DNA of 33,286 bases from Bacteroidales bacterium UBA6267 (GTDB taxonomy: Bacteria > Bacteroidota > Bacteroidia > Bacteroidales > UBA1556): contig DJVB01000003.1 of NCBI GenBank assembly GCA_002440745.1, forward strand, positions 1 to 33,286. Direction: 5' to 3'. Under the pieces are notes generated by a model that saw nothing but the letters and a program-made list of their open reading frames with translations, was not told the origin of the DNA and searched no databases. This document shows positions 8,405 through 15,187 of the stretch, in pieces. The stretch's first letter is position 1; the number at the start of each line of letters is the position of its first letter. A program made the position numbers and the translations under genes.

Positions 8405-9778
8405 TTGTCTGTGATAAATAACAGCGGCAAATTTAATGAACTTAGAAATCGTTTTCACGAATTTCATTATCGAAATTTTACTTATTCATTGATTAATAAT
8501 GAATTAAAGATTAATTTCCATTTTTTAATTGATGATTTTGTTAGTTTCAGACCGTCTCTAACTTTCCAAAATTGCGAGTTTTACCATTTTGAGAAAATTA
8601 AGGAGGAGCAAATGCGAAGCTTGATTTTCCATATTGGCATGGTCGAACTTGTTAGCTATTGGAAAGCTTTAGTGCCCAAAAAGGTTATTATCCATCCCTA
8701 TTTCTTAAATGAAGATCAGTTAAATTTTTGGCGAAAATTGTATTTTCATGGTCTTGGTGAATTTTTCTATTTGAATGGTATTGAGCCTGATTATGATGGT
8801 TTTATGACGATTGAATGTGTTGGTGATGAGCCTATTTCGTCCTTTCGGATTGACCTCTTTGACGAAGTGATTATACCTGTTGGTGGAGGTAAAGATAGTG
8901 TAGTTACATTGGAATTGCTTAAAGATATTTCGGATAGCAATTTAGCCTTGATTGTCAATCCTCGACAGGCTTCATTGGCTACAGCTCAGATTGCCGGTTT
9001 TTCGGATAAGTTGTTGATAATTAAGCGAACAATTGATTCGGAGTTGCTCCGATTGAATGCAGAGGGTTTTTTAAATGGTCATACTCCCTTTTCGGCAATG
9101 CTGGCTTTCGTAACTCTCTTGGCAGCAGCAGCCTCCGGACATAAACATATTGCTTTGTCGAATGAAGGCAGCGCAAATGAGCCTACGGTTGCAGGTACTA
9201 AGATTAATCATCAATACTCCAAATCTTTGGAATTTGAAACGGATTTTAGAGACTATGTGGCAGCTAATATTTCTCCGGATTTCAATTATTTTAGCTTCTT
9301 GCGACCTTTGTCCGAATTACAAATTGCTTCAATTTTCGCGACTTTTAAAAATCATTTTCCTTTTTTTAGAAGCTGTAATGTCGGAAGTAAGCAGGACATC
9401 TGGTGCGGAAAATGTCCAAAATGCTTGTTCACCTTTATTATATTGAGTCCGTTTGTAGAGCCTCAAGTTTTAGAGCAAATATTTGGACATAACTTATTGG
9501 AAGATAAGGATATGGAGAAATATTTTGATGAACTTACCGGAAAGGCTGATGTTAAACCGTTTGAATGTATTGGAACTGTGGATGAAGTGAATGTAGCCCT
9601 TTGTTTGACTCGAAAAAAATATGATAATCTCCCATTTTTACTTAAAAAGCACATGTCTTATTTCTCAGATAATCAGTGTGATAAATACAAGATTGATTTA
9701 ACGGAAATTTCAAACGAACATTTTCTGCTCGAACGGTTTGTGAAATTAATTAAAAATTCACTTAGATTTTATGAATAA
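8405..9778 (+). CDS. murL: MurL-like UDP-MurNAc-L-Ala-L-Glu epimerase
   Basis: Proposed to invert the terminal L-Glu of UDP-MurNAc-L-Ala-L-Glu to D-Glu at the cost of ATP, giving AMP and PPi, as described for Xanthomonas MurL. The product is up to 457 residues. A PP-loop-like ATP motif VGGGKDS lies at residues 159-165, consistent with adenylation, and a cysteine cluster WCGKCPKC (C334, C337, C340, with C324 upstream) follows. The strongest support is context: the next gene is a MurD-type ligase, overlapping by 8 bp, the same pairing as murD2/murL. No ATG is available near the 5' end; the start is the TTG at 8405 or the GTG at 8411, since conserved-looking sequence begins soon after. I assigned the family from memory of motifs and context, not by search. 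Confidence 0.78.
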   Translation: MSVINNSGKFNELRNRFHEFHYRNFTYSLINNELKINFHFLIDDFVSFRPSLTFQNCEFYHFEKIKEEQMRSLIFHIGMVELVSYWKALVPKKVIIHPYFLNEDQLNFWRKLYFHGLGEFFYLNGIEPDYDGFMTIECVGDEPISSFRIDLFDEVIIPVGGGKDSVVTLELLKDISDSNLALIVNPRQASLATAQIAGFSDKLLIIKRTIDSELLRLNAEGFLNGHTPFSAMLAFVTLLAAAASGHKHIALSNEGSANEPTVAGTKINHQYSKSLEFETDFRDYVAANISPDFNYFSFLRPLSELQIASIFATFKNHFPFFRSCNVGSKQDIWCGKCPKCLFTFIILSPFVEPQVLEQIFGHNLLEDKDMEKYFDELTGKADVKPFECIGTVDEVNVALCLTRKKYDNLPFLLKKHMSYFSDNQCDKYKIDLTEISNEHFLLERFVKLIKNSLRFYE

Positions 9779-11147
9779 AGATTTTATCCGTAATACCTTA
9801 TTACCAATTTTGACAAATAGACGAGTTGTACTATTAGGACTTGGTAAAGAAGGTATGAGTTCAATAGCATTCTTTGAAAGGTATTTTCCTGAATTTGAGT
9901 TAGTTTTGGCAGATAGAAATTCTAACACAAGCATAGATGCTCATATTTCACATCATGAATTTCATTTTGGTGATGATTACTTGGATTGCATTAGAAATGG
10001 AGACTTTATAGTGAAATCTCCCGGAATTTCTTTGAAAAATATAATCTTACCGAAGGATATAATTCTTAGCAGCCAAACGGATTTGTTTTTACGTTTATTT
10101 TCCAACCAGGTTATTGGAGTTACCGGAACAAAAGGGAAAAGTACGACCTCAAGTCTTATCTATCATATTCTAAAGAATCAGTTGAGTTCAGTTTTTTTAG
10201 TTGGAAATATTGGTGTCCCTGCTTTAGAAATTACGGAGTCTGTAAAACCTGACACTTGGATTGTTTACGAAATGAGTTCACATCAGTTGCAATATATCTC
10301 CAAAGGTCCGTCTCGTGCTGTGATTTTAAATTTTCATCAAGAGCATCTCGATCATTATTTAGATTATGCGGGATACCGTGAAGCGAAATGGCAAATTGCT
10401 GTGAATCAGTCTGAAGGGGATTATTTTGTTTTTAATACTGATGATAACTTATTAATCAATGATTCGCAGAAAATCCGAATTATTTCCAATCGACTACCAG
10501 TTTCCTTGGGTGATTGTGAACAGGCTTTTGCATGTTTAAATGGGGAGAAAATTCGGATTGGCACTGAAGAATTACATTTTTCTCGGGATAAATTTATTCT
10601 TCGTGGAGAGCATAATATTTTTAACTTATTGGTTTCATTGACGTTAACTCAATCTATCGGTTTAGACATTGATATGGCACTGAAATCGGCTTATGAATTT
10701 CAAGGTTTAGAACATCGTTTAGAATATGTTGGTGTTTTTCACGGAATCCGTTTTTATAACGATAGCATTGCCACAATTCCCGAAGCTACCATAAATGCGC
10801 TCAAAGCAATTGAAGAGGTTGAAACCTTAATTCTCGGTGGTTTTGATCGTGGAATCGATTACAAGTCGCTTGTTGATTTTTTGTTGACCTATCGACCTTT
10901 AAATTTGCTGCTAATTGGACAGGTTGGGAAGCGTTTGATAGAGTCTTTAGATGGAAAATATGCAGGTAAGATTATTAAAGCGGAAAGTTTACAACATGCA
11001 GTAGATCAGGCTTATAAGCTTACCAAAACGGACAAAACTTGCCTGCTCTCGCCGGCAGCAGCAAGTTATGATAGTTTCAAAAACTTTGAGGATAGGGGCA
11101 ATCAGTTTAAAAAGATGGTTAGGGAATTTTCATCTGAAACACATTAA
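9771..11147 (+). CDS. murD2: MurD2-type UDP-MurNAc-L-Ala glutamate ligase
   Basis: A 458-residue Mur ligase that should add glutamate to UDP-MurNAc-L-Ala in the cytoplasm. It has an N-terminal UDP-binding domain, the ATP loop GTKGKST at residues 119-125, a central NFHQEHLDHY segment, and the C-terminal MurD signature SPAAASYDSFKNFEDRG. In the C-terminal domain GGFDRGIDY stands where E. coli MurD has GGDGKSADF, so the lysine contacting D-Glu is replaced by Arg360. With an adjoining murL this favours the MurD2 subtype, which uses L-Glu in Xanthomonas. The ATG lies inside the murL 3' end. An ordinary MurD that happens to sit beside murL is the alternative. Confidence 0.8.
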   Translation: MNKDFIRNTLLPILTNRRVVLLGLGKEGMSSIAFFERYFPEFELVLADRNSNTSIDAHISHHEFHFGDDYLDCIRNGDFIVKSPGISLKNIILPKDIILSSQTDLFLRLFSNQVIGVTGTKGKSTTSSLIYHILKNQLSSVFLVGNIGVPALEITESVKPDTWIVYEMSSHQLQYISKGPSRAVILNFHQEHLDHYLDYAGYREAKWQIAVNQSEGDYFVFNTDDNLLINDSQKIRIISNRLPVSLGDCEQAFACLNGEKIRIGTEELHFSRDKFILRGEHNIFNLLVSLTLTQSIGLDIDMALKSAYEFQGLEHRLEYVGVFHGIRFYNDSIATIPEATINALKAIEEVETLILGGFDRGIDYKSLVDFLLTYRPLNLLLIGQVGKRLIESLDGKYAGKIIKAESLQHAVDQAYKLTKTDKTCLLSPAAASYDSFKNFEDRGNQFKKMVREFSSETH

Positions 11148-11161
11148 ACCGATTGCATCAA

Positions 11162-11341
11162 TTAATCTGCAGATTCCTCTTTGACCTTAGTTTTTCTGGT
11201 TTTAGCAGCAGGTTTTGGCTTTTCGACCTCCGCTTTCGCTTCCACAATTATTGGGGCTTTCGTCTTATTCTTTTGCCGCTTTACGCCATAAGAACCATTT
11301 ACAATTTTTCCACGTTTGGTTTTAATATCTCCTTTTCCCAT
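11162..11341 (-). CDS. Small ribosomal subunit protein THX
   Basis: A 59-residue very basic protein starting MGKGDIKTKRGKI followed by NGSYGVKRQK, the hallmark of THX (PSRP-4-like) of Bacteroidota and Thermus, which binds the head of the 30S subunit. The tail is Lys/Ala/Pro rich (KPKPAAKTRKTK) and probably disordered. The start is the ATG at 11341; the longer frame upstream is not part of the family. It converges on murD2 with a 14-bp gap and is divergent from the cupin gene. Confidence 0.9.
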   Translation of the reverse strand: MGKGDIKTKRGKIVNGSYGVKRQKNKTKAPIIVEAKAEVEKPKPAAKTRKTKVKEESAD

Positions 11342-11431
11342 AGCATTATATTTTAAGTTATGTTGAAAATGAAGCCGTAAAAGTAAGAAAAAATCGGGTT
11401 GCCTTGTCCTTTTCCATGGAAATTTTCTATT

Positions 11432-11445
11432 TTGACATAAGTCAA
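11432..11445. promoter_or_regulatory. FNR/CRP-like palindromic operator
   Basis: TTGACATAAGTCAA is a perfect 14-bp inverted repeat (TTGAC-N4-GTCAA), close to the FNR-type consensus TTGAT-N4-ATCAA. It lies between the divergent THX and cupin genes. Its centre (11438.5) is about 60-65 bp upstream of the start point expected from the near-consensus -7 box at 11490-11497 (CATCTTTG, with TTTG at 11464-11467). That is the spacing typical of class I activation by a Crp/Fnr protein. Confidence 0.6.
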
Positions 11446-11603
11446 TTGCTTTTAGTAACAAAATTTGTCATCCCTATAATAAAATACTACATCTTTGTAG
11501 AATATAAATCTGATGATTATTTTATTCGGATATAAAATTGTATAAATGATATAATAATCAGAAAATCAGTAATATATTGTTAATTAATTTAAAACTTAAA
11601 ATT

Positions 11604-11933
11604 ATGGAACTAAATGCATTCGCAACTTCAACTGTTTATACTTTAAAGGAATCAGTCGATTATTCTATTGGATCAACGGTTAGCAAAATTATAAGTCGGA
11701 ACGAAAAAGGAAATCTTACTCTGTTTGCTTTCGATAAAGGTCAAAATTTGAGCGTACATACTGCCCCTTATGATGCCATTGTTCAGGTTTTAGATGGAAT
11801 AGGCACGGTGATTATTGATGAAAAATCTTATCAACTTACTGAGGGACAATTTATTATCATGCCTGCACATATACCACATGCCATCGAAGCAAATGAGCAG
11901 TTTAAGATGCTTTTAATCATGATTAAGGCTTAA
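11604..11933 (+). CDS. Small cupin-domain protein
   Basis: A 109-residue single-domain cupin. Motif 1 is degenerate (HTAPYDAIVQVLDG, keeping the first His), and motif 2 reads GQFIIMPAHIPHAIEAN with the usual Pro, His and Asn. With only some metal ligands visible, metal binding and catalysis are uncertain; many such small cupins bind a ligand or have no known role. The start is the ATG at 11604 (MELNAF), with a leader of about 100 nt. A perfect FNR/CRP-like site upstream suggests control by oxygen, redox or nitrosative signals. Confidence 0.8.
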   Translation: MELNAFATSTVYTLKESVDYSIGSTVSKIISRNEKGNLTLFAFDKGQNLSVHTAPYDAIVQVLDGIGTVIIDEKSYQLTEGQFIIMPAHIPHAIEANEQFKMLLIMIKA

Positions 11934-12010
11934 CAATCTGAAAGGTAGTTTGTAGATTTTAGTTTGTAAGTTTACGTCCATTTTGCCTGCATTAACCTTG
12001 GTTTTTAAAC

Positions 12011-12050
12011 AACAGTTGAGCAGTGGCGCACCAGCTACTGCTTTTCTGTT
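12011..12050. repeat. Imperfect inverted repeat between cupin and lipoprotein genes
   Basis: Arms 12011-12024 and 12037-12050 pair in 11 of 14 positions: AACAG with CTGTT outside and AGCAGT with ACTGCT inside, around a 12-nt loop. A short T run follows the inner stem. It may be a weak terminator for the cupin transcript or an RNA hairpin ahead of the next promoter. Confidence 0.35.
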
Positions 12051-12090
12051 ACCGTCAACTTTTTTAATCTCTACTTCTCGTATTTTATTC

Positions 12091-12098
12091 TATTTTTG
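12091..12098 (+). promoter_or_regulatory. -7 box of the lipoprotein/nitroreductase operon
   Basis: TATTTTTG is an exact TAnnTTTG match ending 20 bp before the ATG at 12119. Confidence 0.55.
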
Positions 12099-12118
12099 CC
12101 AGCCCCGAAAATTTATAT

Positions 12119-13129
12119 ATGATGAAGTTTAAGTCTATTTTGTTTATTCTTTTAACAATTACCTTTTTTAGCTGTGATAATGAGGTTGATATTAATGAAC
12201 CCGGACAGGAGATAACTATTGTTTACGGTTTATTAAATCAAAGTGAAACAAGACATTATGTTAAAATTACCAAAGCCTTTCTTGTCGATGGAAACGTTTA
12301 TGCAGGAGCTATAGATTCCGAAAAATCAGAATACAAACCCGATGAATTAGAGGTTTATATTGACGAATTTACGCCTAATTCGTTTTATCAGAGGATTGTT
12401 TTAGACACCGTTTTAGTTGAAAATAAAGACTCCGGAGCATTTTATTACCCTAATCAGATTTTATGGGCTACTCCCGAAAACACCATTCTAAACAAGAATA
12501 ATACGTATAAACTTACTATAATCAACAAAAACTCAGGAGCTGAAATTACAGCGACAACATCCTTAGTTGGTGAAATTTCCGTTGCAAAACCTGTTGACTA
12601 TCAGAAAGTTGTTAACTATACCGGAAATCTTCCTATGGAAATTGAATGGCGGTCGGCTGAAAATGGAAAGCTATATCAAGTTGTTATTCGGTTTTTTTAT
12701 ACCGAGAGAAGCAGCGCGGGAATTATGAGCGTAAAATATGTTGATTTACCCCTTTCTGTGCATCGTTCCAGTTCAACAAACGGGGGGGGAAAAATTACCG
12801 AAGAGTTTTATGGAGCTTCATTTTATCAAAATCTAAAAGCGAAGATTCCAAATCCTGATAATGGGGCAATTCGTTATCCTGACAGTTTACACTATATTTT
12901 TTGGGCTGCTGACGAAACGTTCACCATTTATATGGATGTTAATAAACCCACAACAGGAGTAGTAACTGAGAAGCCGGCGTTTACCAATATTGAAAACGGT
13001 CTTGGACTTTTTGCCGGTCGATATACGAAAATTCGTTCTTTGGAGGGCTTAACTCCAGTTAGCATTGATACCCTCATTGACGGGCAATATACACATCATT
13101 TAGGTTTTCAAAAATATCCTAATCCTTAA
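12119..13129 (+). CDS. DUF4249-like lipoprotein
   Basis: A 336-residue predicted lipoprotein: signal segment KSILFILLTITFF with the lipobox cysteine in FFSC at about residue 19, then NEVDINEP and a beta-rich body. The early IVYGLLN stretch and the late NIENGLGLFAGRYTK recall DUF4249 proteins, which in Bacteroidota often follow a TonB-dependent receptor. Here no receptor gene is nearby, so it is an orphan. An outer-membrane or periplasmic location is likely. Two start codons, ATG ATG, lie side by side at 12119 and 12122. The nitroreductase starts 12 bp after its stop. Confidence 0.6.
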   Translation: MMKFKSILFILLTITFFSCDNEVDINEPGQEITIVYGLLNQSETRHYVKITKAFLVDGNVYAGAIDSEKSEYKPDELEVYIDEFTPNSFYQRIVLDTVLVENKDSGAFYYPNQILWATPENTILNKNNTYKLTIINKNSGAEITATTSLVGEISVAKPVDYQKVVNYTGNLPMEIEWRSAENGKLYQVVIRFFYTERSSAGIMSVKYVDLPLSVHRSSSTNGGGKITEEFYGASFYQNLKAKIPNPDNGAIRYPDSLHYIFWAADETFTIYMDVNKPTTGVVTEKPAFTNIENGLGLFAGRYTKIRSLEGLTPVSIDTLIDGQYTHHLGFQKYPNP

Positions 13130-13141
13130 ATTTATTATGCA

Positions 13142-13900
13142 ATGAGTATTTTGGATACCATCAATCAACATCGTTCAATAAGAAAGTTTTCTGATAAACC
13201 AATTGAAGATCAGATTCTTGATAAAATTTTAAATGCCGGATTTCGAGCTTCAACTACCGGCAATATGCAGACATATTCAATAATTGTAAACCGTGATAAG
13301 GCAAATTTAGAGAAAATTTTACCTTTTCATTTTGGGCAAAAAATGGTTGTTGAAGCTCCTGTTTTCTTAACTTTTAATGCAGATTTCAACCGTTTTAATC
13401 AGTGGTGTATTCAAAGAAATGCAAGTCCGGGATACGATAATATGCTTTCCTTTTTAACTGCTGCTATCGATGCTGTGATTGCAGCGCAAAATGTGGCTGT
13501 TGCTGCTGAGGCTTTAGGTTTGGGGATTTGCTATTTAGGCACAACTCTTTACAACGCAGATAAACTTATTGAGTTTTATGATATGCCAAAAGGTGTGGTG
13601 CCAATTACCAGTATTGCAATTGGTTACCCGCTTGAAATTCCGGAATTGGTTGATCGTTTGCCCGCTAAAGGTATTGTTCATTACGAAAAATATCACCATT
13701 TTAGCTCCCAAGAGATTGATGAAATATATCACGAAAAAGAAAATTTGGAATTGACCCGCAAGCTGATTGAAGAAAATGGTACTGAGAATCTTGCGCAGAT
13801 TTTTACCCAAAAACGCTATACCAAAGAAACCAATGTGGAGTTTTCAAAGCGGATTTTAGCCGTATTGGAAAAGCAAGGTTTTATGAACCATCAACTTTAG
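13142..13900 (+). CDS. NfsA/FRP-like nitroreductase
   Basis: A 252-residue flavin oxidoreductase of the nitroreductase fold. The FMN-binding start INQHRSIRKFSDKPI (residues 7-21) is typical, followed by ASTTGNMQTYSIIV, a central DAVIAAQNVAVAAEALGLGICYLG helix-strand unit, and IAIGYP. The total length and the C-terminal tail beyond residue 180 resemble the NfsA/flavin reductase P branch. It probably reduces nitro compounds or quinones with NAD(P)H; the natural substrate is unknown. It is probably cotranscribed with the lipoprotein upstream and converges on the membrane-protein gene with a 7-bp gap. Confidence 0.85.
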   Translation: MSILDTINQHRSIRKFSDKPIEDQILDKILNAGFRASTTGNMQTYSIIVNRDKANLEKILPFHFGQKMVVEAPVFLTFNADFNRFNQWCIQRNASPGYDNMLSFLTAAIDAVIAAQNVAVAAEALGLGICYLGTTLYNADKLIEFYDMPKGVVPITSIAIGYPLEIPELVDRLPAKGIVHYEKYHHFSSQEIDEIYHEKENLELTRKLIEENGTENLAQIFTQKRYTKETNVEFSKRILAVLEKQGFMNHQL

Positions 13901-13907
13901 GCTGATT

Positions 13908-14633
13908 TTATTTCTGCTTTTGAGCCGCAATTGCCAATAGCACTCCCAAAATAACGCCGAGAAAAGCCGCAAATACAATTTGGTACTGCTCAGGAAGTAA
14001 GAAAGTGATGGTATGCGCCGGTATCCAAAACATGGGAATTGTCCGTTTGAAAACAAAATCCCACTGTACAAACCAGTTTATTGACGGGAAGATTTTTCCA
14101 AAGGCGATGGGCTTCAGAAAGCCTTTCAATGTGCCGCCGTTATTAATAATATGAGTATCCGTTATTTTATGGAAAGTCATAAACACCGGTGCAAATATCA
14201 GATTCATTAATGCGCTGATAGTAAATGCAGTAATAAGTCGAGTCAGCCCTAAACCTGCTTCATGCGCCGCGAAAATATCGGCAAGTTTCATGGAATCAAT
14301 TGCCCCTGACAAGCCAAAATATTTGGAAAGAAGGACAGGAGCACCGGAAGCGAAAACAACGAATGCTATTTTAATTCCAATACCAAGAAATCCCCAAACA
14401 ATGGCGCGCGGAAGAAGTCCGAAACCTCTATAATTATACTTACCTGTGCGGATGCGCAAACCAAGACTTTCGCCAATTGTGGACAAGAGAGCAAACTTAA
14501 AAAAGCTGGTAATTGCCCAGTAATCAGGGTTGTATATGAATGATTTTTGGATACCAACTAAAAAAGGAAGCGGCAGAAAAATTAAGACTGCCGCTGTTAA
14601 TACAATTACAAAAAGGATATCATTACGCTTCAT
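13908..14633 (-). CDS. Multi-pass membrane protein of unknown function
   Basis: A 241-residue hydrophobic protein with about five or six predicted membrane segments, among them ILFVIVLTAAVLIFLPLPF, AIVWGFLGIGIKIAFVVF, TAFTISALMNLIFAPVFM and a C-terminal VFAAFLGVILGVLLAIAA. Between the last two lies a Trp-rich stretch (INWFVQWDFVFKRTIPMFW). That stretch faintly recalls Mpv17/PMP22-type proteins, but I would not assign it. The ATG at 14633 is preferred over an upstream start because it overlaps the stop of the acidic-protein gene by 11 bp, which suggests translational coupling. Confidence 0.65.
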   Translation of the reverse strand: MKRNDILFVIVLTAAVLIFLPLPFLVGIQKSFIYNPDYWAITSFFKFALLSTIGESLGLRIRTGKYNYRGFGLLPRAIVWGFLGIGIKIAFVVFASGAPVLLSKYFGLSGAIDSMKLADIFAAHEAGLGLTRLITAFTISALMNLIFAPVFMTFHKITDTHIINNGGTLKGFLKPIAFGKIFPSINWFVQWDFVFKRTIPMFWIPAHTITFLLPEQYQIVFAAFLGVILGVLLAIAAQKQK

Positions 14634-15132
14634 TAGTCTGATTTGCTGCTTGATGATAAACATCGATTATAAAATAGATGAGCAACATAAGTTGGGTGGT
14701 TAATTCTAAGGCTTCGTCGTCGAAATCTATATCTTCATCGAATAAATCGCCGTAGAAATACAGGATGAGGTCGGCGCGGGGATGAGATTCAAATAAACCA
14801 TATAATCCATCGTCAAACTCTTCATCTTCACCCAATTGCTCAATTATTGAGAGGTGTTCATCATCCTTTTTTTCAAGAAAATCAGGCATGATGGTAGGTT
14901 GTTCGCCCAAAGTTTTTGTGAAAATATAATCAATCAGCAAGGCGTTATAATCAAGCTCTTCGATATAATCCTCCTCATCTTCAAATATTTCATACGCAGC
15001 CTCAATAAAAGAAATAAGATAGGGCTGTTGTTTGGCAAATTCTTGTGAAAGATTTTCAATCACTTTCTCATCCAATTCCTCAAACTTGTCAACGATATTG
15101 GATATTTCCTGATCTGTTAGTGTAGTTTTCAT
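14623..15132 (-). CDS. Highly acidic protein of unknown function
   Basis: A 169-residue soluble protein dominated by Asp and Glu (for example EIFEDEEDYIEELDY and DLFDEDIDFDDEAL). It looks helical and has a hydrophobic C-terminal helix LTTQLMLLIYFIIDVYHQ. I do not recognise a family. The start is the ATG at 15132 (MKTTLTDQ); the frame further upstream runs into the synthetase gene. It lies between the acyl-CoA synthetase (55-bp gap) and a membrane-protein gene (11-bp overlap), so the three are probably one transcript. Confidence 0.7.
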   Translation of the reverse strand: MKTTLTDQEISNIVDKFEELDEKVIENLSQEFAKQQPYLISFIEAAYEIFEDEEDYIEELDYNALLIDYIFTKTLGEQPTIMPDFLEKKDDEHLSIIEQLGEDEEFDDGLYGLFESHPRADLILYFYGDLFDEDIDFDDEALELTTQLMLLIYFIIDVYHQAANQTNEA

Positions 15133-15187
15133 AATTTTTGATTTAAGTTTAGAATATGTTTGATATGAATTTAATATTTGATATGGT

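Noticed and set aside
11163..11174. 12-bp palindrome AATCTGCAGATT at the THX 3' end as a terminator
   Set aside because: It lies in the coding sequence, has no loop or T run, and short palindromes of this kind occur by chance.
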